A DNA stretch of 38,555 nucleotides from Lingula anatina (GCF_001039355.2 NW_019773637.1:592394-630948), one strand, 5' to 3'; positions 1 through 11,094 are shown, counted from the first letter of the stretch. The notes: generated by a model not told the origin, from the letters alone. Program-made: numbers and translations.

Positions 1-612
1 GGAAGTCATATACTGGCAATCTTACTGTGACCTTGAAATTGACCTTTGACTTACTATTTATGATGAACTACACTTTGCATGTTTCCTGGCCTTCATATCT
101 CCAACATTGGCAAAGAAATGCCCATAGCTACTATTGAACTTATACAGGAAGTCATATGCTGTGACCTTGAAATTGACCTTTGACCAACTTTTTTACCACA
201 AACTGAACTCTGCATATTTTCTTTCCCTTCATATCTTCAAAACTAGCAGAGATCTGCCCAGTGTTGTCCCTAGGTTTTCTCTTTTGTCAGCATACCGGTA
301 TATGCAATACTGATAATGCATTTCAAGGAAAACCAATAGGCCTATTGTCTTGAAAATCACAGGAGTGATCAGTGTTAGGAAAATACAGGTCAATTTGAAC
401 ATCTCCTTGATTGGACCATTTTAACTGTTTTTTCGATTTTTTTTTTTCTTGTTGCATATTTTGAGAACTCTTGTTTATTGCATTTTGTCAAACACAAGAC
501 TGGTGGTGGTGTTCAATTTTTTTTTTTTTTGGGGGGGAGGGTCCATACCAATGCGCTTACTCCAGCTGGTGGTACAATATCCAGAGGCGGTATCGCCTCT
601 CTGATCCTCTAG
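1..612 (-). mobile_element. Helitron/HINE-like element, copy A (left-truncated by window edge)
   Basis: This copy lies in an SMG7 intron and is drawn inverted relative to the copy at 19.18-20.06 kb. Positions 1 to about 255 are nearly two monomers (period about 134 bp) of the tandem core. Positions 470-612 match the tail of the other copy, including GCTGGTGGTAC at 565-575, then a 16-base palindrome GAGGCG-GTAT-CGCCTC at 584-599, then CTAGT at 609-613. A short hairpin about ten bases before a CTRR-T end is the classic 3' terminus of Helitrons, so the element reads 5' to 3' on the plus strand at this end. No transposase is present, so it is non-autonomous. Strand assignment refers to comparison with the other copy and is arbitrary. 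Confidence 0.55.
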
Positions 613-963
613 TTATTATTTATTATTATTTGCTGTTGTCTGATGGTGAAATTGCACTTTAAACTTACAGATCAAAAGTCTACTTGTAGTCTGTACATGA
701 GCATAGGTAAGAGAAGCGGGAACTTAATGTTTCTGTAACTCTGTTAGTTGGATCTGTTATGTGAATGATACAGTTGTCAGCACAACAGTAAGTAATAAAA
801 GATTTTTTAAAAAAACTTGTTTACTACAGAGCTGAAGTGAAAGATCACAATTAACACATTACTGAGTATCTCTTGGGCTTGAACTAAATTTCAAGTGACA
901 CATTTATTATATTTATTGCTGCAATAAGAATTATCAACTCATGCATTCTGTGGCCTGTTCCAG
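613..963 (+). other. SMG7 intron sequence, no feature seen
   Basis: AT-rich sequence between the Helitron-like repeat and the first exon in the window. No coding signal is visible. The final 20 bases form the splice acceptor. Confidence 0.5.
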
Positions 964-2327
964 CCACCATGCTGAGTCACCTTCTCCACTTCACACCTAA
1001 ACAAGAGCAGAAGGCCAAGGACCACCACACTTTGCCTGCCATCAAGATACTGCTGGACTGGGTCAGACTGGACAGGGACATGCTGGCCAAACCAGTGTTC
1101 AAGGGCTCAAAGTAAGTACTGGTCAGTCAGACTGGACAGTGCCAAAGTGAGTAGGGTTACAAGATGGAGGTGAAGTAGAAAACGAAACAAACTAATTTAA
1201 AAGTTTTTATCAGCTTTTTAAATACATTCATTTACATGAAGAAATGAGATTGAATGATTGTTGTTTTACATATTTATGTATCTGTTTATATTTATTTCTT
1301 GGGTTTTGTTCTATAATTTTGTATAACAGTGTTACAGTATTTAGGATATGAGTTTCAAATGTAAGAAACATGTCTTCTTTGGTTAAAGCATCCAGTAAAA
1401 CAGTAACAAAGGAATGTGAAAGTTATTTTTTTGTTCTTCAGTGTATGGAGTAACCTGAGCAAGCTTCTGAACAACCTCCAGTTTCATGTTGGAGTCAAGG
1501 ACACCACAGGGCTGGAGAAATGTAAGTGTTGGTTAGGCTTCTGTAGAATTACACAATATCAATAACCAAGTATCTCTTTTTTCAAGGTATATAGAGTGTT
1601 AAAAATCAGTTTTACCAATGTGATTTTACAGTTTCAGAAAAAAAATTATAACAGTCTTTTTAAGCAAGTGGATGTTATATTTTCAGATGTACAACTCCCT
1701 TTGCCTGAAGACTATGATCTGCAGTGTTTTCTGCCAACCTCCAAGGGTCAGGAGTAAGTAAACCATTTCAGTGGTGATAAATGTTTATAAGGACAAGTAA
1801 AACAATTGAAATCATTGTTATTAATAAAAAGAAAACATATGTAAATAGTTGAAATAAAAAAAATGAATTATAATTTGATTTATTTAATCATGCTTACCAA
1901 GTACAAGCTAAAAATAAAAATAATTTTTTTAAATTAAAGAATGTTTAAATAATTGAACTGATGCATCATTGTGCAGGCCTGTGACATAAACTGGACTTAC
2001 TAAAACTAACTGCAGTCAGTTAATATCTGGATTGTAAAGTTATGCATATCAATTTGAATACCGATTGCCTCCATTTGCTCCCTTCGTCTTAATTACGTAT
2101 GACATTAAAAACTGTACTTTCCACCAGGAGACTGGATTTCAGCAAGTACCCAAGCGATTTGTTTCCTGGTGAGGTAGAGGCGCGGCTGAGGTGCCAGCGT
2201 TTGATGGAGCACGGCAAGGCACTGTGCGAGGAGTTTCCGAGTCTGAACCTCATCAACTTCCAGGTCCTGAAGTCTGGCAAGCTGCAGTTCAGTGCACCTA
2301 GCTATCATGTGAAACTACTGCCTGCTG
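964..2327 (+). CDS. SMG7: SMG7 exons for the conserved post-14-3-3 region
   Basis: Four exons (964-1111, 1442-1521, 1687-1753, 2128-2327) encode about 165 residues of the helical region conserved in EST1/SMG7 proteins, including HLLHFTPKQEQ, LLNNLQFHVGV and LRCQRLMEHGKALCEEFPSL. The acceptor before 964 is a pyrimidine-rich CTGTTCCAG, and the donors are GTAAGT-type. An ATG at 969-971 lies just inside the first exon in a CCACCATG context. Because the exon has a good acceptor and the family has a large N-terminal domain, I treat that ATG as internal, although an alternative promoter start cannot be excluded from sequence alone. Confidence 0.75.
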
Positions 2328-4595
2328 GTGGGTTTCTGAAGTCTCAGATAAAAAATTGGGGCTAGTGTTACAAAAGATCTGTTGACCAAGAGGTGGTCTT
2401 CGTAACTAGACTAAAAGATTTTAGGTTTTTTTTTTTTTTTTTTTTTTTTGACCATGGATAAATCAGTTGAAATCTACCTAAGTTGAACACAAATGATGTA
2501 TGATTTAAACCAATTTCTGAAGAATGGATTAATCCTGAAATGAATATAGACCAGTATCTTTTGTCTAAATGTTAAGATCACATTTTGGTATTAAGTTCTT
2601 TTGTGAAATCTGCCCCTTTTGTCAGATTTAAAGTAATATTTTCACCCTTTGTGTCTATCAAGGAAGATCAAATTTTGTTACAGAGGCCTAGCATTTAGTT
2701 TCTCAACTTATTAGTTCTGGTTAGAAAATGATATGAAGGAAAATTGTTCTTGGTTAGTTATTTCTCACAGACATTAACCACAGTGCATTTGTCTATTTTG
2801 TTTTAATTTCATGCTGTTTCACTCCATATTAGCTGTAATTTCGGTGAAAAAAAAAAAAAACTTGTGAAATTACTCCATCAAATGATTGTAGAAGGATAAT
2901 TTAATGAAAGTAAAAGAACTTAAGATTTTGAGTTTCATGATTCTTGTTTTCATATTTCAGATTCTGAGAGTCAGCAGCATGAAAGAAAAGCTTCCAGACA
3001 GAATGTGGCTATACAGGTAGGTGGAATCTCATCTCAGTCAAAACTACAAATTAAAAAAAATTGGTCTCTCTATATGAATTAGTACTGTTTGTTACCTAAG
3101 CATTCTAAGGCAGCTGCTGCTTTGAACATCAGCCAGCTTTTACTATTAATGTGTTTTCTAGAATGTTTCAGTAATTGCTGGAATATTCCACCATGAAAAG
3201 AGACTAATTAGACTAGACTTGCCATTGCTTGGCTACATTAATATCTTGCTCAGTTCGGTGTCCTAGATTCCCGTGTTTTCATCTTTTCCAGGCTATTATG
3301 CAGAATAAAGCCACTAAAACTCTTCCTGGCCAAGGCTCACAAAACCAGGTCTGTGTTGGTGAATATATCAAAGAAATATGAAAACAAAGGATCATTTTTA
3401 TGTCAGTTAAAAAAAGAAATGTTATATCTGTGAACACAGTTGACATAATTAGTGCCAGCTTTATTCTTAATGCAGTGAACCTTTATTGCCGTGCATGGTT
3501 GGTTATATTGTAGTTATCATTTTATCTCAGTCAATATTAAACATGTCTACTCTATGCATCACATGTCCTGTCAGTAATTTTGTCTGTCAGCTGTTTGTGC
3601 CTGTTAATCACGTCATGTCTGTTAGTCATTTTTTGTGCCATTTGTGGTATGTCTGTCAATTATTTGGTCTATCAGTTGCTTCATGTCTATCAACAGTCAG
3701 TTTGCCTATCAATTGTGTCATGTCAGTCGCTTTGTCTCTCAGTTGTGTCATGTCTGCCAGTCAAACTACATGCATGCCAATCACTACATATGTGATAACC
3801 CTGTTTGTCTGTCTGTCTGTCTGTCCGTCTGTCTGTCATGTCTGTTGTTTTCAACTCCAGGGACCCCCACAAATAGAACAGAGAAAACCCCTACAGCTGT
3901 CTCCCTCCCAGTCCAGGTCTCAGGCCGACCTCTCCCCCAGTCACAGCCAGGGACACTTGTTTGAAGAATTGCCAGTAGATGGCAGCAGTGGTAGCAACCA
4001 GTCCACCTCTCCCTTGCCATCTGGCCTCCATGGTAACCTGCCACCTCGGTTGTTACAGCAACAACAACAACAGCAACAACAGCAGCAGCAGCAATCATCT
4101 CAAGGAGGGATGTACCCCTCTCCTCACCCTGGGGGATATCACCAGGGCATGCCCCCACAGCACCACCCTGGTATGATGCCCGGAATGGTGCCGAACATGC
4201 CCAGAGCACCTCTCATTAGACAACCCAAACAACAAGTGGACCCAGGTATACGGCCTGGCCTGAGGCTGGAGTCCCGAGGTGGACCCCAACCCCAGCAGAT
4301 GCTGCCCTCTGGTGTCCAGTTCTCACAACCTTCTGGTGCCCCTGTGGCAGAGATGGTCCCCAAACCTACAGCTTTCCTGCAGCAACAGCAGCAGCAAGAT
4401 GGGGCACCAAGGGGGAACTTTTCTTCTGGGGTGAGGATGCCTCAACACCAGCCATCCCCTCGGATTCCCCTACAGAACCCCATTGGTGTTAGTGCCAGGA
4501 TACCCAGGGCCCAGCAGGGGGCTGGGATACCGTCAAGGATGCCAAGTCCACAACAAGGGCCTCCTGCTCCCCAGAGAATGCCAAATGCACAAGGT

Positions 4596-4627
<32 letters not shown>

Positions 4628-6860
4628 AAAGAAACATGAAAATATGAGGTTGGGACAAAAGTTAAGAGAGTGTTTAAAGAATGCTTTTGGGAAACATTTT
4701 GAGTTTGTTACTCACACCTTAAAGTATTTACTACCATAATTGTGAATCAATAAAGAATGGTATGGTTGTAAATTTTTTAAATTCAAATATAAATATATAA
4801 TTATATAAAAATGATCGGAAGTTCTTCCATTTTAAGCTCAAATCAGTCCCAAAATACAGTGCACCTTTGGAATATGTGATGTTGATTTGCCCTTACAGTG
4901 TACTGTTGTATAAATAAGTGCTGGAAAGCACTAAGAGGAAAATTTTTTTTCAAAATCCCAGATAATTTTCAAAAAAAGAAAGAGAGTAATCATTGATAAA
5001 CTGCCTTGTTCTTTCATGCTCTTTTATATTTTTATCTTTTTGTTTAGCCCAAATTTACTTTTGCTCTTCTGTATGATTAATAATGTTAAATTCCAGTCTA
5101 TACTATTATATAATATGCTTTTAATCTCTATAAACAGATTATGCAAAATTTTTGTTAAACAATTTTTTTTCATATCATCATTTTTTTAAGAACAGGCATT
5201 ATTTTTTAGTTATGGGAAAGAATAAAGCTTCTGGGGTTCTGTGATAATCCCTATTGTGCATTTATAGCTGCTCTTATGCACTAATTCTATTGTTTAGCCT
5301 GTTACTCCAAGCTCCTTATGTATTGTTAGGGATAAAAATTTGGCATTGGTCAAGAAATTAACTGAATTTGAATTTTTATATTGGTATTTAGCTGGTAGCC
5401 CCATTTTTACTAGTATTTCACATTCTGTCTTAGACATCTTATTATTTAACGATCAGAGAAAAAGCAGAAAAAGGGAATGCAGCTGACTGTTATTTGTGTG
5501 TATTTCAATGAAATTTACACAGGAGGTGTTTTGAAAATGCTGTTAAGAAAATATTTTTAATATGGGAAAATAATACCTATGTGAAAAGTTTAAAACACAA
5601 GTATTATTGAAATTTTATTTTTTTTAAAAATGTGCATATTTACTTTAACAGTGCTACATAAAGTCTTTAAATAATATTGATAACTGCAGGCACAATCATT
5701 CATATATACTGAAGGTCACGAGATGATGTCCAAGTTGTTGATGACTAAATTGTTGTTGTTTTCTAAACGGACACCAAGGCAAGTGCATGTCATTCAAGTC
5801 TCATAATAATCCATCGCTGTTCTTCTCAAAGGTTTCGTTTGTCACCTACAGACTTGATAAAGATAGCAATGGCAAATAAGTGTTAGGGATTGTCCGTGCA
5901 GGTAGAGAACACACTTTGGAAGCGATAATAAGTCAGGAAGTGCTGTAAACAATGTCATTTTTCACACCCGAATGATGATTGGAACTTGGCTTGGTTAGCA
6001 TAGCATCTCTTTGTTGAATATAATTTTGTGTACTGATAATATAAGAAAAGTGCAAGTGTCATATGGTCAGTTTACCAGACTTAACTTTAAGTAGTCCACT
6101 CAACCACTGCAAAATCTAATTCTTAGACAATTGTATTTTAAAATTTGACAAGTGTTTCTATTGATTTGACCATGCTCAGCTACACAATGTACAGTGACTG
6201 AAGTCTTTCACTGTTTTAATTTCCAATCTACACTAAAATTTAATGTGGTACACAGCAAAGTCTAATTTTTCTGATAACCCATCAATATAATGACTAACTG
6301 CATTCTGGGATTTTTCAATTCTCCAAGGGATAAGCTCCATGGGTAACTGTTGGTCCTCATTAGAATGTAAATTTCTAGTTGGTGATACGTTATTATGCAT
6401 TTTTAACCAAAGGGATTGACAATCTAAAGTTTAAACTTTCATTTAGGGGTAGGTCTTTGTTTGATTAAACCATTATTTTTATTAGAGGGTGAGAGGAGGG
6501 GGTTGACAGAAAAGGGGGAGCATGGGGAGGCAGTGTTCTGAGTTGAATGAAGATGTTAATAGCAAGGTAAAATGATGCAGAAAGGAAATCTGATATACAT
6601 TTGAATATCTTTATTTCAGATGTTTTGAGAGTAACAGTCGGAAGCAAATGTTTATATCATTTCTCAATAATTTATTGGAACATTTACTTGTACCTTTTGT
6701 TGTTAATTAATGAATGTAATTGATTTATAAATTAGGTGGTGAGGCAAGACTCCCATTCTCTCAGCAAGCCTGGAGCAGCCCCTTCCTGCAGCAACAGCAC
6801 ACACCAGAGCAACAACAGTACTTACAGCAGTTACAACAACAAAGACAGCAACAGCAACAA

Positions 6861-6891
<31 letters not shown>

Positions 6892-9800
6892 AGAAGCAAC
6901 AACAGCAGCAGATACAAGGAGGGCTGTACCAAGGTGGAGGAGGGGGAGGCGGAAGTGGACATTTCCCCCCACAGCAGCAGGTGCCCCAGCAGCAAGTTCC
7001 CCAATCACTGCAACAGCTGATACAGGACCTACAGAGGTAGGACTTTATCACTTACATTTCTTGATAAAAAAAGATTGAGGTAGTATAGTGTAGTGTAGTG
7101 AAGTATAGTTATAGGGGCAGTTGGATGATTCCTCTTGTCTTGACATACTACTGTATTAATTAAGAGATAAGAATTTCCTGTGGGTCTTCAGTTTATTTTT
7201 TTCTCAGCCATAAAATTCATTAGTTTCCTGTTCACGTGTTTGCCTACAGTGATAGATATGTCTGACCTGTTTGTGGTGTGTTTTGTTTGGTACATGTGCA
7301 CTTAACTGAACACTTCCTTCCTGCATGATCCAAGCGCTGATGATTTTGTTTATCTTTCAAGCATGGCTGTCAAAGGAAGAGGCTTGGCTCCACTTAACAT
7401 ACCACCCCCAATGGGCCAGATGCCTGCCCACAGAGGACATGCTCCGCCTATGAGGAGAGAAAGCTCCTCCCCTTCATTGCTCCAGACACCTGCCAATTTT
7501 GAAGAGGATGAGATCAATTTCCCTGATTTGAATAATATCAACATACAGGTGAGAGAATCATATGGCATTACACTTGTAGAATTGGTAAATATGTGCTGTC
7601 TCTTTTTCTTTCTCTTTCTCGTATTTTCATGACTAAAGTGAAAACTGGCAATAGAGAGCAGGGTTCCTTTTATTAAGTACCACAATGTAGCCATCAAAGC
7701 TGTATAGTTGGATGAAATTTAAAAAATGCCAGATAAATTGGGGAGATGTATATTAATAATAAATATATATTGTGTGTTGTCCTTTTCCAGCCAGGGGCTG
7801 CTTTCTCTACATCAGATATAGAAGTGATCTTGGCAAATAATCCACAGCAGGCACGGCAGCAAAAGTAAGTAAGGCATGATGGAATGTTTGCATTACTGTC
7901 TTTAATCAGCTTGTTTCATTGTAAATGAGAAGCGTGCTGTTTATGCCAGGATGAGTGCAGTCCTAATGAGATTGCAGGAAATACAGCCTAACATGAATAA
8001 TTACATAACAAGAGTTTAGGTGAAGCACGCATTGCCATTTTGTTTGTCTGATGCCATACTTTCCAACAATATTGTAATCCACAATTTTGGAACCAAGATT
8101 TAAATTTTGAATCAAGAAAATTATTTTAAGATTGTATGAAAATCTGTTATATAACTGTAAATTCAAAACGTACTGTTGATGTTACTTTTCTTGGTTTACC
8201 ATTACTTCTGTCCTAAATTTAGAAAATTGCTATATACAGTTCCTTTGTTATGATTGAAGCTGCCAAGTTCGGATGACATAACAGGGTGGTCCATAAAAAA
8301 AATAGGCTGTATTTTTATGGACACATCCTGTATATCTGTTCAATGCTCACACTACATTTCCTGTAGCCCAATGTTTGGAGTTGCTCAAAGAAACCCATCT
8401 GCCGGCTCTTACTCTCTGTTCAGCAACTCCCCCTGGGGTGGCACTGAGGGTGACAGGGAGGGAATTATACAAGGAAAAGGTTTGTATCACCATAAGAAAT
8501 GTTATAATAGGAAACTAAGTCTTATTATTGCATATGAGATTAGTTTTTAGCTGACCTTCAGCTCATTGCTGTAAAGAAAAAGAAAAAATGAAATAAATTT
8601 AAGGTTTCTTTGCTTTAAAAATTTGTGTCATGGAAACAGTGAGTTGTTCAACTGTATGAGTTATTTTACTGTACATTTCTAGAACAGAGTAATAAATTGT
8701 TTTTCAACCATTTTTGATTAATTTTATGAGATATTTATTGAATTGTTCTTTCATGTACTCATGCATGCCTTTTTTTCATCTCAAGGTGTGGGTAATGACA
8801 ACCCACAGGGAAGGTCCAAGGTTCCAAGCCACGGCATGCTGGGCATGGGGGACACTGGGCTACGGGGACTGGGGAGTGACCCCCCTGGTCTGGCAGGAGA
8901 CAGAGGCAGTGATGTGGGCATGGCCCAGGGGCTTGGGCTAGGGTATGGGTTCAACCCTGGGGACCAGGTGTGGGGCCAGCAACACCAACCACCCCAGCAG
9001 CAGAACCCCCCTGGTGCCCCCTCTGGGAACCCGTTGATGTCCAACAGCATTCAGGTAAGAAGTATGTCTTTGAAGAAGAAAAGGGAGAAGATTCAGTGAG
9101 ACAAAAAGCAACGTTGAAAGTATTCTGAGATCCATTCTTTAAAAAATTGCAGGCAATGTATTAGTCTAAATTTCTAAGCTTTATGAATGGTTTATTTATT
9201 GCTTTTTGTGTGTAACTGCTAGTTTTCAAAAAGTTAACTTGTCACTGAGTTTCAACGGAACTTGTATGAAATTAAAGTCATAATAACTCTTCGTTTTGGC
9301 CAAAAATTGGATTTTCCTGGAAAAAACGGCAATTTTCCTGTACTTAGCAATGGTCAACAACCCCATTCCTGCATTCAAAGTTAATCCAGGGTTTTTTTCC
9401 TAAACGTACGGTTTTTTGTTAAAATTTCTTAAGAGATTTTAACTGACGGAGCCCTCTCTGACATTGCATAGTCACTGGTGACCTACTTAAAACTGCGGGA
9501 AAGGCAGACAACAAACAACAACAACACTATATAACAATAATATAAGATTCATGAGATATATTCGTCTTTTTGTTAAAAATGCATTTATATCCACAATGTG
9601 TGCCATTCTGGGCTGTTCGTTATCTGACGCACTGTACAAAAACTCCCAACTTACGTCTGCGGACTGCACTAGCGTTTGGCGCCATATTTTATTTTGGTCT
9701 CGAATGAACGCGAGAATCTGCGTGACACCCAAACGTCATTGGCAACGAATGCCTTGACGACCGGGAAGAAAGGCATCGAAAGCCCTACTGACAAGCACAG

Positions 9801-10146
9801 ATTTTAGTTTTACTACAATAACGGCCGTTTTAGTGGTAAAATGCAATATAATATATTTCCATGCGTTGTTTACAATGTATTTCTTGCAGATTTTTGAATC
9901 TCAAAGGAAGAGTTATTATTGCTTTAAAGCCATCGTATGATAATGGCTTGTAATATAGTATTAATGTAACATAACATACTTTATTTAGAACCAAATAAAT
10001 AAGAGCATTGGCTTCGGTGATGATATTTATTTATTTATTTATTTGTTTTCATATTGGGGTTGCAGTCAATTTGGACATCAGGGCCCTCTCCTTTGGAACG
10101 CTTGCTAGAACAACAGAAACAGCAACGCCAGTTTGAGCCGCACTGA
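964..10146 (+). CDS. SMG7: SMG7-like nonsense-mediated mRNA decay factor, 5'-partial, 13 exons
   Basis: Exons by splice-site reading: 964-1111, 1442-1521, 1687-1753, 2128-2327, 2961-3016, 3292-3348, 3861-4593, 6736-7036, 7362-7548, 7791-7864, 8367-8479, 8786-9054, 10066-10146. All introns are GT-AG and all phases agree, giving 787 residues to the TGA at 10144-10146. The first exons carry the EST1/SMG7-family region that follows the 14-3-3-like domain (LPAIKILLDW, then LPLPEDYDLQCF, then LDFSKYPSD). A long Pro/Gln/Gly-rich low-complexity part follows, with two polyglutamine tracts. The protein ends PLERLLEQQKQQRQFEPH, which resembles the end of vertebrate SMG7. In known SMG7 the N-terminal domain binds phosphorylated UPF1 and the C-terminus recruits deadenylation/decapping factors in cytoplasmic P-bodies. 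There is no PIN domain, which argues against SMG5 or SMG6. The N-terminal 14-3-3-like domain is outside the window. Confidence 0.85.
2328..2960 (+). other. SMG7 intron, no feature seen
   Basis: AT-rich intron with a T run of about 22 at 2427-2448 and an A run near 2848. Apart from the splice sites, nothing recognisable. Confidence 0.5.
3560..3840 (+). repeat. Degenerate GTCATGTCTGTCAGT minisatellite plus CTGT microsatellite in SMG7 intron
   Basis: About a dozen diverged copies of a roughly 20-base unit built on TCATGTCTGTCAGTT fill 3560-3780. They are followed by a (CTGT)n run at 3804-3836 that ends about 20 bases before the acceptor of the 733-nt exon. The pyrimidine-rich array therefore abuts the 3' splice site region. 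Confidence 0.7.
3861..4593 (+). CDS. SMG7: SMG7 large low-complexity exon with first polyglutamine tract
   Basis: This 733-nt exon encodes about 244 residues rich in Pro, Gln, Ser, Gly and Met. It has a mixed CAA/CAG glutamine run of about 12 residues at roughly 4058-4092 and a shorter run near 4379-4395. The acceptor is TTTTCAACTCCAG ending at 3860. The donor GTGAG at 4594 runs straight into a GA dinucleotide repeat. The upstream open frame continues back into the intron minisatellite, but that stretch (VCQLFVPVNH and so on) is repeat translation and is not coding. Composition fits the unstructured C-terminal half of SMG7. Confidence 0.75.
4594..6735 (+). other. SMG7 intron of 2.1 kb, no gene
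   Basis: The intron opens with the donor GTGAG merged into a GA repeat (4596-4622). The rest is AT-rich with no ORF, repeat pair or mobile-element end that I could recognise. Confidence 0.5.
6736..7036 (+). CDS. SMG7: SMG7 exon with second, longer polyglutamine tract
   Basis: The exon encodes about 100 residues. It starts GGEARLPFSQQAWSSPFLQQ, continues into a glutamine-dominated segment of more than 60 residues (about 6784-6915, CAA and CAG mixed with a few Arg and Lys), then a Gly-rich GGGGGGSG stretch, and ends QQLIQDLQR. The acceptor ATTAG at 6731-6735 has a weak pyrimidine tract, but its phase joins correctly to the preceding exon. The open frames on the other five frames here (poly-Ser/Asn, poly-Cys, poly-Val/Ala) are shadows of the CAG/CAA repeat. 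Confidence 0.7.
8281..8331. mobile_element. 51-bp foldback remnant near an SMG7 3' splice site
   Basis: The left arm ACAGGGTGGTCCATAAAAA (8281-8299) pairs with TTTTTATGGACACATCCTGT (8312-8331), leaving a 12-base spacer. The ACAGGGTG...CACATCCTGT ends next to TA resemble the CAGGGTGTCC termini of mariner-like elements. It ends 35 bases upstream of the exon that begins at 8367. Confidence 0.5.
9276..9923 (+). mobile_element. TTAA-flanked MITE, copy 1 (SMG7 last intron)
   Basis: The element is bordered by TTAA at 9272-9275 and 9924-9927. The ends AGTCATAATAACTCTTCG and GAAGAGTTATTATTGCT are inverted repeats. The first ~165 bases and the last ~110 align well with the element at 29770-30106, including TTTTGGCCAAAAA, CATTCAAAGTTA, CTTAAGAGAT and GTGGTAAAA. 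The middle is longer and unrelated. TTAA duplication is the hallmark of piggyBac (and Kolobok) transposons. No transposase coding remains; the short plus-strand frame at 9551-9757 has no recognisable content. Confidence 0.65.
10066..10146 (+). CDS. SMG7: SMG7 terminal exon
   Basis: This is the last coding exon: acceptor GGGGTTGCAG at 10056-10065 and stop TGA at 10144-10146. It encodes SIWTSGPSPLERLLEQQ followed by KQQRQFEPH. The W-x-S-G-P-S-x-LE-x-LL-x-QQKQ arrangement is the diagnostic C-terminal box of SMG7, and it is the strongest single support for the gene assignment. Confidence 0.8.
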   Translation, partial: SIWTSGPSPLERLLEQQKQQRQFEPH

Positions 10147-10475
10147 AGTCCCCCACCAATGTCTTTGTGGAAATCAGCTTAAAGATACCTTCCAAAAGCC
10201 CCTGTCTTGTGCAGAGCAACAACTACTGCTGTGGACAGGGAGACTGGAAGACTTCTACAACTGGGTCGACAATAACTAGGTCAATTAAATATAGGTCAAC
10301 TGAAATTGAGTCAACAAGAAGAACATCAACATGAAGTGTAGGATGTGTGGATTCAGTGTCTTTTTATTTCCTTTGAGATCAGATGTAAATTCCATCATAG
10401 GATGAGATACGTATTGTGAACGAGTATGCTTTAATTGGGTTGAAACTGGAGAAAAGAATATATTATTATTTAACT

Positions 10476-10506
<31 letters not shown>

Positions 10507-10507
10507 T
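10147..10507 (+). other. SMG7 3' UTR and downstream AU-rich run
   Basis: I see no canonical AATAAA in the first few hundred bases. ATTAAA at 10284-10289 is a plausible variant signal 138 bases after the stop, and another ATTAAA lies at 10944-10949. A tandem ATTT run at about 10478-10507 would form overlapping AUUUA pentamers if the transcript reaches it. The exact polyadenylation site is unknown. Confidence 0.35.
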
Positions 10508-11025
10508 AGTAGGGGGATTTCTGCTTTAAAAGTGGTCTTAGTCTAAATATTGGGAGTAATTCTGAGGTATTATTATTATTTTGATTTTGATTTACTATGA
10601 TTTGAACAAAAAAGAGTAATTAGTTTCATTTTTTTCTCTCTTTTGCTCAAGCCATATCACTTGATCCAAAATTCTCATGGAGAGCTTGTAACTACATAAA
10701 AAAACCAAATAACTTAAGTAATATTATCTTAATATTGTCATTATTTTGAGAGATATGATTGTCTTCTCTATACTTACCTAAAACAAAAGACGTTCAATTC
10801 CCGTCAGTGAACAGATGAGGCAGTGTTAACTACAGGTCTTGTTGCTTATAAAAATGCAGTTTCAGCTGGATAGCAGCCACGTGAATTGTGAAGCCAGCAG
10901 AAGGACGCGAGAAACCCATCAAGCGAGCAAATAGCTAAAATTAATTAAAAGTAAAATAGAAGTCTCCATATATTAATTAGGTATAAAGTAGGATATATAT
11001 ATGTATGCATATAAATATATATTCC

Positions 11026-11094
<69 letters not shown>

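Noticed and set aside
3486-3860. Open frame upstream of the SMG7 exon at 3861
   Set aside because: It is translation of the intron minisatellite; a good acceptor at 3860 and correct phase from the preceding exon show that coding starts at 3861.
6703-7051. Long alternative frames (poly-Ser/Asn, poly-Cys, poly-Val/Ala) over the second polyglutamine tract
   Set aside because: CAG/CAA repeats stay open in all frames; only the Gln frame joins to flanking exons.
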